Below are positions 25,042-34,671 of a DNA stretch of 64,000 nucleotides, piece by piece. Position 1 is the stretch's first letter; each line of letters starts with the position of its first letter. The stretch lies in NCBI GenBank assembly GCA_016720805.1, contig JADKJZ010000014.1:1054001-1118000 (forward strand). Direction: 5' to 3'. The position numbers were made by a program, and so were the translations under genes. Origin of the DNA: Gemmatimonadota bacterium. Lineage in GTDB: Bacteria > Gemmatimonadota > Gemmatimonadetes > Gemmatimonadales > GWC2-71-9. Under the pieces are notes generated by a model. The model saw only the letters and a list, made by a program, of their open reading frames with translations, made no database searches and had not been told where the DNA came from.

Positions 25042-25977
25042 ATGACCGACGCCCTGCACGTTCCCGTTCTCCTCGCTCCGATCCTCGCCCGCGCCGAGGG
25101 CGCGACGCGTGTCGTGGACGGGACGCTCGGGCACGGGGGGCATGCGGCCGCCTTCCTCGCTGCCGGTGCGGAGGTGCTCGGCATCGACCGTGACCCCGAC
25201 GCCATCGCCACGGCACGGGCCCGACTGGGCGACGAGCGGATGCACTACGTCAATGCCCCCTACGCCTCCCCCGAGGCCGTGGCTGCGGTGCGTGCCTTCC
25301 ACCCCGACTTCCTCCTCCTCGACCTCGGCGTGTCTTCTCGGCAGCTCGATGATGAGCGCCGCGGCTTCACCTTCCGCCCTGGCGCCCCGCTGGACATGCG
25401 GATGGGGCCGGACGTCCCGACCGCCGCCGAGTGGCTCGCCTCGGTCGACGAGGCGGAGCTCAAGCAGGTGCTGCGCGACTACGGCGACGAGCCGAAGGCG
25501 GGGCGGATGGCGGCCGAGATCGTCCGTCGGCGGGAGACGAGCGACTTGGTCACCAGCGACGACCTGGTCAATGCCATCCGGGCCTCCCTGGGCCCCCGGA
25601 GCGGGCCTGGGGACTTCGCCCGGATCTTCCAGGCGGTCCGGATCGCCGTGAACGAGGAGCTGACCGGACTGGAGGAGGTGCTCCCCCTTTTTCGGGAGGC
25701 GGTCGGACCGGGTGGGACCCTTGCGGTGATCAGTTATCATTCGGGCGAGGACCGGTTGGTGAAGGGGGCGTTCCGGTTGTGGAGCGCCGGCTGCACCTGT
25801 CCACCGGGCCTTCCCCAGTGCATTTGCGGGCAAGTGCCCCTTGGACGCTCGGTGCCGCGGAAGGCAGTGATTGCCGACGACGCGGAGACTCGTGCCAACT
25901 CACGCGCCCGGAGTGCCCGGCTCCGCTTCTTCCGGAACAGCGATGCCAGCGACCAATCGCCAACGCGTGCAGGTTAG
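25042..25977 (+). CDS. rsmH: 16S rRNA (cytosine1402-N4)-methyltransferase
   Basis: The 311-residue SAM-dependent methyltransferase (former MraW) has VDGTLGHGGHA as motif I, LLLDLGVSSRQLDD, the RGFTFRPGAPLDMRM segment, a helical insertion and ISYHSGEDRLVK near the end. A cysteine-rich turn (CTCPPGLPQCICG) precedes the C-terminus. It is the first dcw gene. The usual mraZ upstream is absent and tRNA-Asp takes that place. The ATG at 25042 was preferred to an earlier in-frame codon within the terminator. Its end overlaps ftsL. Confidence 0.96.
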   Translation: MTDALHVPVLLAPILARAEGATRVVDGTLGHGGHAAAFLAAGAEVLGIDRDPDAIATARARLGDERMHYVNAPYASPEAVAAVRAFHPDFLLLDLGVSSRQLDDERRGFTFRPGAPLDMRMGPDVPTAAEWLASVDEAELKQVLRDYGDEPKAGRMAAEIVRRRETSDLVTSDDLVNAIRASLGPRSGPGDFARIFQAVRIAVNEELTGLEEVLPLFREAVGPGGTLAVISYHSGEDRLVKGAFRLWSAGCTCPPGLPQCICGQVPLGRSVPRKAVIADDAETRANSRARSARLRFFRNSDASDQSPTRAG

Positions 25978-26248
25978 GGGACGCCACTTCGTGCTGGCGT
26001 GGACCATCGTCTTCCTGGCCGCCACCGGGGCGATCGTCGTGCGCAGTCGCACCGCGTTCGAGGCCACCAATCGGATCGGGAAGTTGCAGGAGGAGCGCGA
26101 TCGGCTGCGCGAGGCCCAGGCGGACTTGCAGTCGCGCATCGCGGCGCTGAAGAGTCGTCCGGTCCTCGGCCCGAAAGCCGCTGCCCTCGGCCTGCACACC
26201 CCGTCCGATTCCGAGAGTGTCTCCCTCCGCGTCGAGCGGGCGCGCTAG
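25943..26248 (+). CDS. ftsL: FtsL-like cell division protein
   Basis: The 101-residue bitopic membrane protein has a short cytoplasmic tail, one membrane segment (FVLAWTIVFLAATGAIVV), then a periplasmic coiled coil (IGKLQEERDRLREAQADLQS). The sequence is poorly conserved in this family, so the call rests on topology, size and position between rsmH and ftsI. FtsL works with FtsB and FtsQ to activate FtsWI at the septum. The ATG at 25943 overlaps the end of rsmH, and its TAG immediately precedes the ftsI ATG. Confidence 0.8.
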   Translation: MPATNRQRVQVRGRHFVLAWTIVFLAATGAIVVRSRTAFEATNRIGKLQEERDRLREAQADLQSRIAALKSRPVLGPKAAALGLHTPSDSESVSLRVERAR

Positions 26249-28222
26249 ATGGCGACTCCAGCGGCACGGCTCGTCGCGGTGCAGACGCTGCTTGTGCTCG
26301 GCGGCGCCGTCGTGCTGGGGCGCTCGTTCCAGTTGCAGGTCGTGCAGCATGCCCGGTGGGAGGCACGTGCCAAGGCGCTGCGCACCGAGAGCGACACCAT
26401 CGATGCACGCCGCGGGACGATTTTCGATCGCAATGGCGTGCCGCTCGCCGAAACGCAGGAAGCCTACCGCATCACCCTCGCGAAGAACGAGTTCACCGAC
26501 AGCGCCCGGATCGTCAAGCAGTTGTTGAAGCTGCCGGGCTTCAGCGCCGAGCGGGTCGCCAAGGCGATGGCGAAACGCTACCCCAACTTCTATGATGAAC
26601 TGAGCGCCGAGGAGATTGCCCCGCTACGCGACCTGAAGGGGGTGCACTTCGACGTCGTGCGGCGCCGTGTCTACCCGCTGGAGCAACTGGCCCGGCCGCT
26701 GCTCGGGCGGCTCGACGACAAGGGTCGGGCCTCGGGCGGCGTCGAACGCATGCTCGACACGGTCCTGACGGGCACGCCGGGGTTGGCGATCTACCTTCGT
26801 GACGCCAGCAGCAAGGTGGTCAAGATTCCCAGCTCGATCATCCGTGCGCCGGTGGCGGGCAAGGATGTCTACCTCACCATCGACAACGCCCTCCAGGGCA
26901 TCGTCGAGGGCGAACTTCGGCGCGCGGTCGCCGAGTATCAGGCCAAGGGCGGTGACGTCGTCGTGCTCGACGTGAAGAGCGGCGAGTTGCTCGCGTCGGC
27001 CTCGCTGCGGACGGACACCGCCACCGGGCGGCTGGTGCCGAACCTGGGAGCACTCGTGGAGGCGAATGAGCCCGGATCGACGGCCAAGCTCTTCACCGCC
27101 GCCGCCGTGCTGCGCGAGCGCGCAGACACGACACCCGTCTCCGGCGAGGGCGGCATCTGGCGGATCCCGCTGCCGGGCGGAAAGAGTCGTTCAATCGAAG
27201 ATGTGCACGCCGAGTCGGGGATGCTGTCGCTCGGAGAGACGATCAAGGTGTCGAGCAACATCGGCATCTCGAAGTTCGGGTTGCGCATCACGCGGGAGCA
27301 GCAATTCCTGGCGCTGCGGGATTTCGGATTCGGGACGCCGGTGCTGCTCGGCATCCCCGGCGAGACGACGGGCTCGCTGCGCAATCCGGCGAACTGGGAC
27401 ATTCCCGTCCTCTCGCAACCTTCGATTTCGCAGGGCTACTTCTTCGAGGCCTCGGCGCTGCAGGTCGCGGCAGCGTACGCCGCGATCGCGAACGGCGGCC
27501 GCCTGATGGCGCCGTCGATCGTGCGCGAGGTGCGTGACGGCCGAGACAAGACGGTGCGCTGGCGCCACACGCCGACCCAGGTTCGTGAGGCGGTGACGCC
27601 CGACGTGGCCCATCAACTGATGGCATACCTCCGCCTCGCGACGGATACCGGCGGTTCGGGGGCGAAGGCCCAGCTGGACCGCGCCACCGTCGTTGGCAAG
27701 ACGGGTACCGCAAAGGTGCTGGTGCAGGGGCGATACGTTACTGGCGTCTATCGCGGCTCGTTCGCCGGACTGTACCCGGGCGAAGCACCGGAGGTCGTCG
27801 TCTACGTCATGATCGACCGTCCGAGCGGGATGGCGTTCTACGGTGGTCTGGTGGCGGCCCCGATGGTGCGGAACATCCTGCTGCAATCGCTCGCATCGCG
27901 GACGTCGCCGCTCAACCGCCCGAGTATCGAGACGCCGCTCGCCGCGCGGCGCGAGGCCCCGCTCGTTGTGGCGACCGGTGATCCGACGCGGCAGGTCGGC
28001 TTCCCGCTCCCCAAAGCCACGACGACGCCCGCTGGGTCGACCGCCGTGCCGATGGTCCAGGGACTTCCGGTGCGCGAGGCGATCGTGGCGCTGCATCGGG
28101 CCGGCTACCAGGTGCAACTCGCCGGCCGCGCCACGGGATTGGCCCGCCGTACCCTTCCCGTGGGCGGCGACACGCTGGCGCGCGCCCGCATCGTGACCCT
28201 TTACGCCGACTCGATCCCATGA
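26249..28222 (+). CDS. ftsI: Septal peptidoglycan transpeptidase (class B PBP) with PASTA domain
   Basis: The 657-residue protein has an N-terminal membrane anchor and a dimerisation domain with RRGTIFDRNGVPLAET. The transpeptidase domain contains the catalytic serine in EPGSTAKLF, the SSN motif and KTGTAK. The last 55 residues (from about PMVQGLPVREAIVALHRAGY) form a PASTA domain. PBP3/FtsI cross-links septal peptidoglycan with FtsW. A PASTA tail on FtsI is unusual for proteobacteria but occurs in other phyla. It overlaps murE by four bases. Confidence 0.95.
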   Translation: MATPAARLVAVQTLLVLGGAVVLGRSFQLQVVQHARWEARAKALRTESDTIDARRGTIFDRNGVPLAETQEAYRITLAKNEFTDSARIVKQLLKLPGFSAERVAKAMAKRYPNFYDELSAEEIAPLRDLKGVHFDVVRRRVYPLEQLARPLLGRLDDKGRASGGVERMLDTVLTGTPGLAIYLRDASSKVVKIPSSIIRAPVAGKDVYLTIDNALQGIVEGELRRAVAEYQAKGGDVVVLDVKSGELLASASLRTDTATGRLVPNLGALVEANEPGSTAKLFTAAAVLRERADTTPVSGEGGIWRIPLPGGKSRSIEDVHAESGMLSLGETIKVSSNIGISKFGLRITREQQFLALRDFGFGTPVLLGIPGETTGSLRNPANWDIPVLSQPSISQGYFFEASALQVAAAYAAIANGGRLMAPSIVREVRDGRDKTVRWRHTPTQVREAVTPDVAHQLMAYLRLATDTGGSGAKAQLDRATVVGKTGTAKVLVQGRYVTGVYRGSFAGLYPGEAPEVVVYVMIDRPSGMAFYGGLVAAPMVRNILLQSLASRTSPLNRPSIETPLAARREAPLVVATGDPTRQVGFPLPKATTTPAGSTAVPMVQGLPVREAIVALHRAGYQVQLAGRATGLARRTLPVGGDTLARARIVTLYADSIP

Positions 28223-29667
28223 CGCTGCAGGCGCTGGTGGCGGTTCTCCGACAGTTCGATCTCCTTGTCTCCGCTCCACTCGACGATCCCGCCGTGAGCG
28301 GGGTGGCGGTAGACTCGCGCCGCGTCACGCCAGGGACGCTGTTCATCGCGGAGCGAGGCAGTGACGCGGACGGTCATGCCTACGTCGCCGCTGCCGTCGC
28401 CGCGGGGGCAAGCGCAGTGGTGGTCGAGCACTCGATGGGGATCACGGCCCCGGAAATCGTCGTCACGGACGGTCGCGCCGCGGCCCGTCGTCTGGCGGAG
28501 GCGTGGTACCACCATCCGGCGGAGTCCCTTCGCATCGTTGCCGTCACCGGTACCAACGGGAAGACGACGACCACCGCGTTGGTGCGACACCTCCTCAACG
28601 CCGAGGGCACCGCTGGAAGCATCGGCACGTTGGGGGCATTCGACGGTAGCGGGCGGGCGGTCAGCTCGACGGCGGGCACGCTGACGACTCCTGGTAGTGT
28701 CGACATGCAGGCCACGCTGCGGGCGATGGTTGACGCCGGGGTGCGCCATGTCGCGATGGAGGCGTCCTCCCACGCCCTCGACCAGGGACGGCTCGATGCC
28801 ATCACCTTCGCCGGCGCGATCTTCACCAACCTGACGCGCGAGCACCTCGACTACCACCACACGATGGAGGCCTACCTCGCGGCAAAGCTGCGGCTCGCCG
28901 ACCTCGTCGCCCCCGATGGTGTCCTCGCCATCAACGCCGATGATCCGGCGTGGTCGTCGTTGCACGGCGATCGACGGGCAGTGCGCTGGGGCCACGCTGC
29001 CGATGCCGACGTCCGCATCGAGGAGTTGGTGGCCCTCACCGCCGGGAGCCGATTCACCCTGACCGGCCGCTTCGGCACCGCAGAGGTGGCGATTCCGCTT
29101 CCGGGCGAATTCAATGTCGCCAACGCGGTCGGTGCCGCGGCGGTCATGCTCGGCCTCGGCATGCCGATGGCCGAGGTCGTGGCGCGGCTTGGCGAGTCGC
29201 CGCAGATTCCCGGCCGGATGGAGCGGATCATCGACGCGCCCTTCCACGTGATCCGCGACTATGCCCATACCCCCGACGCCTACGAGCGCGTCCTGGCGAC
29301 CATCCGTCCGCTGACCCCGGGACGGATCATCGTGGTCTTCGGCTGTGGCGGCGATCGTGACGGCGGCAAGCGACCCATCATGGGCGAGATCGCGGCGCGT
29401 CTGGCCGATCATGTCATCCTCACCAGCGACAATCCGCGGACGGAAGATCCCGATCGGATCATCGACGACATCGCGGCAGGGATGCCGAAGGGCTCCTATG
29501 AGCGGGAGCTCGACCGCTACATCGCCATCGCGATGGCCACCGGCCAGGCCCGTCCGGGCGACGTGGTGCTGCTGCTCGGCAAGGGGCACGAGACCTATCA
29601 GGTGATCGGCCACGAGAAGGAGCCGTTCGATGAGCGCGCCATCGTGCTGGGGTTGGTCGGCCGATGA
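28219..29667 (+). CDS. murE: UDP-MurNAc-Ala-Glu:meso-diaminopimelate ligase
   Basis: The 482-residue Mur ligase has the ATP loop GTNGKTTTTALVRH, the LTREHLDYH segment and the DNPRTEDP motif. DNPR is the recognised signature of MurE enzymes that add meso-diaminopimelate instead of lysine, so the wall should be the mDAP type. The overlap of both ends with neighbours (ATGA type) fits a tight operon. Confidence 0.96.
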   Translation: MTLQALVAVLRQFDLLVSAPLDDPAVSGVAVDSRRVTPGTLFIAERGSDADGHAYVAAAVAAGASAVVVEHSMGITAPEIVVTDGRAAARRLAEAWYHHPAESLRIVAVTGTNGKTTTTALVRHLLNAEGTAGSIGTLGAFDGSGRAVSSTAGTLTTPGSVDMQATLRAMVDAGVRHVAMEASSHALDQGRLDAITFAGAIFTNLTREHLDYHHTMEAYLAAKLRLADLVAPDGVLAINADDPAWSSLHGDRRAVRWGHAADADVRIEELVALTAGSRFTLTGRFGTAEVAIPLPGEFNVANAVGAAAVMLGLGMPMAEVVARLGESPQIPGRMERIIDAPFHVIRDYAHTPDAYERVLATIRPLTPGRIIVVFGCGGDRDGGKRPIMGEIAARLADHVILTSDNPRTEDPDRIIDDIAAGMPKGSYERELDRYIAIAMATGQARPGDVVLLLGKGHETYQVIGHEKEPFDERAIVLGLVGR

Positions 29668-31019
29668 GCATCGCGTGGACGGCCGCGCAGGTGTGCGAGG
29701 CACTAGGGCTCCCCACTCCCGGATTCGAAGCGCACTACGCCCAGGTCGGGACCGACACCCGCGCGCTCGTCCCCGGCTCGCTCTTCGTCGCCCTGGTGGG
29801 TGAACGATTCGATGCCCATGACTACCTCGAGGCAGCGCGTGACGCAGGCGCCACAGGCGCCGTCGTGCGGCGGGGCGCGCCGGCGGTCGAGGGGCTGACC
29901 CTCTATCCGGTGGACGACACGCTGCATGCCCTCGGCGAGTTGGCCCATGCCCGCCGCGAGCGGTTCACTGGTCCGGTGATTGCCATCACGGGGCAGAACG
30001 GCAAGACGTCGACGAAGGAGATGGTGGCCGCGGTGCTCGCCACGCGCTGGAAGACCCACCGCACCCGGGCCAACGACAACAACCTCGTCGGCGTGCCGCT
30101 CACCGTGCTGCAGGCGCCTGAGGAGACCGAGGCGATGGTGGTCGAGGCCGGCGCCAATGTGCCGGGCGAGATTCCGCGGTACCGCGAGATCCTCCGGCCC
30201 GACATCGCCCTGGTCACCAACGCCGGCGCTGGCCATCTCGAGGGCTTCGGCTCCGTAGCCGGGGTGGTGAAGGAGAAGCTCTCCCTCACGCGCGACGTGC
30301 CGCTGGCGATTGTCGGGCTCGAGCCAGCCGATCTGGTGCCTGGCGCTCGTGCCCTCGCGAAGCGGGTGATCACGGCCGGGCTCGACGATGCCGACGTCAC
30401 GCCGACCAGCGTCACGCTCGGTGCCGACGGGCGGCCGATCGTGTCGATCGACGGCCGCACCTTCCATCTCGCGGCGCGTGGACGGCACCAGGCAGGGAAT
30501 GCCATGTTCGCCTGGGGCGTGGCCCGCGAGCTTGGGCTGGACCTGGACGCCGTCGCGAAGGCGCTGGAAGCGTTCACGATTCCCGGCGGCCGCGGCGAAT
30601 TGAAGCATCACGGGGCGCTGACGGTGCTCAATGACGGCTACAATGCCAACCCGCAGTCGTTCGCGAGTGTGATCGCCCTCGCGCAGGAGATGCGGGCGGG
30701 CAAGACGCTGGTCTTCGTGGCGGGGACGATGCGGGAGTTGGGTGACCACGCCCCGGCACTCCACGCCGAAGTGGCGGCGCAGTTGGCCGAGCTGCAACCG
30801 GAGTTGCTGGCCCTGGTCGGAGAATTTGTGCCGGCCTTCGCGCCCTACCGGGCTGCCTTCGCCGGTCGGCTGCTCGAGGCCCCCGACGCCGACACGATGG
30901 GGCCGCTGCTGGCGGCGCGGTTGAAGGGAGATGAACTCGTGGTGTTGAAGGGTTCTCGCGGGGTCACCCTTGAGCGTATCCTTCCCGCCATCCTGCCACG
31001 CGCCGCCACCACCGCCTGA
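29664..31019 (+). CDS. murF: UDP-MurNAc-tripeptide:D-Ala-D-Ala ligase
   Basis: The 451-residue Mur ligase has the nucleotide loop GQNGKTSTKEMVA (KTSTKE is diagnostic for MurF), a TRANDNNLVGVP segment, an EAGANVPGEI segment and NDGYNANPQS in the C-terminal half. It adds D-Ala-D-Ala to the cytoplasmic precursor. The N-terminal domain (about residues 25-85) matches the MurE/MurF UDP-binding fold. It starts in the murE stop. Confidence 0.96.
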   Translation: MSIAWTAAQVCEALGLPTPGFEAHYAQVGTDTRALVPGSLFVALVGERFDAHDYLEAARDAGATGAVVRRGAPAVEGLTLYPVDDTLHALGELAHARRERFTGPVIAITGQNGKTSTKEMVAAVLATRWKTHRTRANDNNLVGVPLTVLQAPEETEAMVVEAGANVPGEIPRYREILRPDIALVTNAGAGHLEGFGSVAGVVKEKLSLTRDVPLAIVGLEPADLVPGARALAKRVITAGLDDADVTPTSVTLGADGRPIVSIDGRTFHLAARGRHQAGNAMFAWGVARELGLDLDAVAKALEAFTIPGGRGELKHHGALTVLNDGYNANPQSFASVIALAQEMRAGKTLVFVAGTMRELGDHAPALHAEVAAQLAELQPELLALVGEFVPAFAPYRAAFAGRLLEAPDADTMGPLLAARLKGDELVVLKGSRGVTLERILPAILPRAATTA

Positions 31020-31025
31020 GGGCCG

Positions 31026-32147
31026 ATGCTCTACCACCTGCTCGCCGGCAAGTCGGGGCTGCTGTCCAACCTCCTCACCTACATATCGTTCCGCGCCGCG
31101 GCCGCCATGGTCACCGCGCTCGGCATCGCGTTTCTGCTTGGTCCGGTGATCATCCGGAAGCTGCACGCGTTGAAGGTGGGGCAGGTGATCCGCGCCGAGG
31201 GACCGGCCAGCCACCAGGCCAAGCGCGGCACGCCGACGATGGGCGGCATCATCATCATCCTGGCGACGGTGATTCCGACGCTGCTCTTCGCACCGCTCAC
31301 CAATCGCTTCGTCATCGTGAGTGTGGTGGCGATGCTCTGGTGCGGGGCGATCGGCTTTCTCGACGACTACCTCAAGGTGGTTCAGGGGCAGTCCCGCGGG
31401 CTCGTCGCCAAGTGGAAGTTGACCGGACAGGTCACCTTCGGCGTCTCACTCGGCATCTTGCTCATTGTCTGGCCGGTGGTCAATCCGGCGATGATTCCCG
31501 CCGAGGGAACGACCGTTCCGTTCTTCAAGTATCTGGTGGTCACCTTCGCGCCGTGGTTGTACGTCGTCTTCGTCACGGGCGTGGTGACGGGCTTCTCGAA
31601 CGCCGTGAACCTCACCGACGGGCTGGATGGTCTCGCGACCGGTCTCTCGACCATCGCCGCTGGCGCCTTCGCCTCCTTCGCCTATGTGCTCGGGCGCGTC
31701 GACACCACGGCGTACCTGAACCTCTTCTACCTCCCCGGTTCGGGCGAACTCTCGGTCTTCTGCGCCGCCCTGATGGGGGCCTGCCTGGGCTTCCTCTGGT
31801 TCAACGCGCATCCGGCCAAGGTCTTCATGGGCGACACCGGCTCGCTTGCCCTCGGGGGCGCGTTCGGCACGGTGGCGATCCTGCTCAAGAGTGAATTCCT
31901 GCTGGTCATCATCGGCGGCGTCTTCGTCGCGGAAGCGGTCTCGGTGATGCTGCAGACGTCGGTGTACAAGTGGAACAAGCGGACCCGCGGCCGGGAGTAT
32001 GCCGACTCGCACCGCGTCTTCCGGATGGCGCCGCTGCACCACCACTTCGAGAAGTTGGGCTGGGCCGAGACGACCGTGGTCGTGCGCTTCTGGATTCTCG
32101 GGATCTTCTGTGCGCTGGTGGCACTGGCCACCCTGAAGCTGCGATGA
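31026..32147 (+). CDS. mraY: Phospho-MurNAc-pentapeptide transferase
   Basis: The 373-residue polytopic membrane enzyme moves phospho-MurNAc-pentapeptide to undecaprenyl phosphate, forming lipid I. Around ten membrane segments are seen, with PTMGGIIII, the DDYLKV aspartates, NLTDGLDGLA, the FMGDTGSLALGG loop and a C-terminal PLHHHFEK motif. All expected catalytic motifs are present. It begins 6 bases after murF and its stop overlaps murD. Confidence 0.97.
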   Translation: MLYHLLAGKSGLLSNLLTYISFRAAAAMVTALGIAFLLGPVIIRKLHALKVGQVIRAEGPASHQAKRGTPTMGGIIIILATVIPTLLFAPLTNRFVIVSVVAMLWCGAIGFLDDYLKVVQGQSRGLVAKWKLTGQVTFGVSLGILLIVWPVVNPAMIPAEGTTVPFFKYLVVTFAPWLYVVFVTGVVTGFSNAVNLTDGLDGLATGLSTIAAGAFASFAYVLGRVDTTAYLNLFYLPGSGELSVFCAALMGACLGFLWFNAHPAKVFMGDTGSLALGGAFGTVAILLKSEFLLVIIGGVFVAEAVSVMLQTSVYKWNKRTRGREYADSHRVFRMAPLHHHFEKLGWAETTVVVRFWILGIFCALVALATLKLR

Positions 32148-33514
32148 ATCGCTTCGCCGGGTGGCAAGCGGACGGTCGCGAAGTCGCCGTCGCGGGGCTC
32201 GCCAGGAGCGGCGCGGCCGCGGCGCAGCTGCTGCGAGCGCGCGGGATTCCCGTGTATGTCTCGGATGGCGGGGCAGGGGAGAAGGTAGTCGCGGTCGCCG
32301 CAGAGTTGCGCGCGCTGCAGGACCCGCAGCTCGACGTGCAGCTTGGCGCCCATGATCTGGCACGGATTGGCCGTTGCGCCGCGCTGATCCTCTCGCCTGG
32401 CATCCCGCCGACGGCGGCGGTGGTGCGCGCCGCGGTCGATGCGGGCGTTCCGGTATTGGCCGAGGCACAACTCGGGCTCGACGCGCTCGCCGGCGTCCCC
32501 TACATCGCGGTGACCGGCACCAACGGAAAGACCACCACCACCGCCCTCCTCGAGCACCTGATGCAGGCGGCTGGTCGGCATGCCGTCGCGGCGGGCAACA
32601 TCGGCCTGCCGCTCTCGGACGTCGCGCGGAGCGCCACGCCGCCCGAATGGCTGGCCGTGGAACTGTCGTCGTTTCAGTTGCACGATTGTCCCGACCTCAT
32701 GCCGACGGTGGGGATTCTCACCAACCTCGCGCCCGACCATCTCGATCGCTACCCCGACCTGGCATCGTATTACGCCGACAAGGCGCGCCTCTTCGCCCGG
32801 GCCTCGGGGATGTCCTGCTGGGTGACCAACCTTGATGATCCCGAGTCGCGCCGGATGATCGCCGCCGTCCCCGGTCGGCATCTGGCCTTTTCGGTGGCGC
32901 CTGGTGTCCGCGCCGACGCCTGGTACGACCGTGCCGGCGACCAGTTGATGCTCGCCGGTGCGCCGTTGTTGCCGCGCGAGGCGTTGCCGCTCCTCGGCGA
33001 CCACAACGTCGCCAACGTTCTCGCAGCGGCGTTGGCGCTCCACGCCACCGGAATCGGCCATGCCGCACTCGCCGACGGCATCCGCACCTTCCGCCCGATG
33101 GCGCATCGCCTCGAGCCGGTGCGCGAGGTGGACGGCGTCCTCTGGGTGAACGATTCCAAGGCGACCAACGTCGCCTCGACCGTCGTCGCGGTGGAGGCGA
33201 TGCAGCGTCCATTCGTCCTGTTGCTCGGCGGCCGTCACAAGGGAGAGCCCTACACCGCGCTGCTCAAGCCGTTGGCGGCGCACGGCGTTGCCGTGGTGGC
33301 GTATGGTGAGGCGGCGGGACTCATCCAGGCGGACCTCGGCGCCGGCATCCGCGTAGTGCCCGCCGGAGATTTTGCCGAAGTCATGGCGACGGCACGGGCG
33401 CTTGCGCCACGGGGCGGGGCCGTGCTCCTGTCGCCGGCCTGCTCCAGCTACGACATGTTTGACCATTACGAACACCGTGGCGGCACCTTCCGCCAGATCG
33501 TGGAGTCCTGGTGA
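32144..33514 (+). CDS. murD: UDP-MurNAc-L-Ala:D-glutamate ligase
   Basis: The 456-residue Mur ligase has a Rossmann-like N-terminus (VAVAGLARSGAAAAQLL), the ATP loop GTNGKTTTTALLEH, an ELSSFQLHD segment, NLAPDHLDRY and NDSKATN, all typical of MurD. It adds D-glutamate to UDP-MurNAc-L-Ala. An upstream extension of the same frame lies within mraY and lacks similarity; the ATG at 32144 overlaps the mraY stop. Confidence 0.96.
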   Translation: MNRFAGWQADGREVAVAGLARSGAAAAQLLRARGIPVYVSDGGAGEKVVAVAAELRALQDPQLDVQLGAHDLARIGRCAALILSPGIPPTAAVVRAAVDAGVPVLAEAQLGLDALAGVPYIAVTGTNGKTTTTALLEHLMQAAGRHAVAAGNIGLPLSDVARSATPPEWLAVELSSFQLHDCPDLMPTVGILTNLAPDHLDRYPDLASYYADKARLFARASGMSCWVTNLDDPESRRMIAAVPGRHLAFSVAPGVRADAWYDRAGDQLMLAGAPLLPREALPLLGDHNVANVLAAALALHATGIGHAALADGIRTFRPMAHRLEPVREVDGVLWVNDSKATNVASTVVAVEAMQRPFVLLLGGRHKGEPYTALLKPLAAHGVAVVAYGEAAGLIQADLGAGIRVVPAGDFAEVMATARALAPRGGAVLLSPACSSYDMFDHYEHRGGTFRQIVESW

Positions 33515-34671
33515 GTCCGAACGCGGTACGCCACCCTGGAGAACTGCGCTGGGAGACCAACCTCCTCGCGTGCGTGACGCTGACGCTCACCGGCTTCGGC
33601 GTCATGAACTGCTACAGCACTGGCAGCTATGTCACACAGTGGCATACCGAGGCGTCACAGCAACTCTCCGGGGCGCTGATTGGGGGCGTGGCGTTCCTGG
33701 TGGCGGCGTACGTCGACTATGGCGTCTGGCGAAAGCTCGCCAAGCCGATGTTCTACGCCACGCTCGGCGGTCTGGTCCTGCTGGCGATCGTGTCGCTGAT
33801 CTGGAAGGGGAAGCAGGCGCCGTCGATCCTCGGCACGCTGTTCCCGTACCGCCTTGGTGCGCATCGGTGGATCTATGTCGGCGTGCAGGTGCAGGTTTCC
33901 GAAATCGCCCGCTTCACCTTGGCCGCATACGTGGCGATGCTGGCGGCTGGGGCCGGGCAGAAGTTGCGGCATTGGACCACCGGGTTCATGCCGCTCATGG
34001 GCGTCGTGATCGGGACCGTCTTGCTGGTCGCGGCCGAGCCGTCGCTGTCGATGTCCGTGGTACTGGCGGTCGTGGGTACCATGATCATCTTCACCGCCGG
34101 TGCGCGGATCACGCATTTCCTCCCCTTGGTGGCCATCGCCGCCCTGGCGCTCTTTGTCGTCCTCAAGTTCGACCCGGTGCGTTCCGAACGCATGCAGACC
34201 GCGGCCGTCTCGTCGCTGGAATGCAATGCCCGGGATGACCAGTCGTGCAAGTCGCTCATCGGCTTCGGCAGTGGCGGCATGCTCGGCGTCGGCTTCGGAC
34301 AGGGAACGCAGCTGCTCGGACACGTCCCACTTGGCTACTCCGACTTCCTGTTGTCGGGCATCGGCGAGGAGTGGGGTTTTCTGGGGATCGTCTTCATCGT
34401 TCTGGGCTTCGGGCTCTTCTGCTGGCTGGGATTCCGAATCTCGCGGACCGCGCGAGATCCGTTCGGGACGTACCTCGCGGCGGGTCTCACCATTCCCGTC
34501 GGCGTGACCGCGCTCGCGCATGCGGCGGTTGTCACGCGCATGGGACCGGTGACCGGCTTGACACTGCCGTTCATGTCCGCGGGGCGGGTGTCGCTGATTC
34601 TGTACCTCTTCTCCGCCGGAGTCCTCGTCAACATCGGACGGCGACGCGGGCGGCCCGCGCGGCAAACGTGA
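33511..34671 (+). CDS. ftsW: SEDS-family septal peptidoglycan glycosyltransferase
   Basis: The 386-residue, roughly ten-helix membrane protein starts with GTG overlapping the murD stop. SEDS hallmarks include AEPSLSMSVVL in a central loop, the GFGSGGMLGVGFGQGTQ extracytoplasmic loop, a following EEWGFLG segment and a C-terminal TLPFMSAGRVSL. Together with the class B PBP two genes before, it should polymerise septal glycan. RodA is possible by sequence alone, but the dcw position favours FtsW. Confidence 0.93.
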   Translation: MSPNAVRHPGELRWETNLLACVTLTLTGFGVMNCYSTGSYVTQWHTEASQQLSGALIGGVAFLVAAYVDYGVWRKLAKPMFYATLGGLVLLAIVSLIWKGKQAPSILGTLFPYRLGAHRWIYVGVQVQVSEIARFTLAAYVAMLAAGAGQKLRHWTTGFMPLMGVVIGTVLLVAAEPSLSMSVVLAVVGTMIIFTAGARITHFLPLVAIAALALFVVLKFDPVRSERMQTAAVSSLECNARDDQSCKSLIGFGSGGMLGVGFGQGTQLLGHVPLGYSDFLLSGIGEEWGFLGIVFIVLGFGLFCWLGFRISRTARDPFGTYLAAGLTIPVGVTALAHAAVVTRMGPVTGLTLPFMSAGRVSLILYLFSAGVLVNIGRRRGRPARQT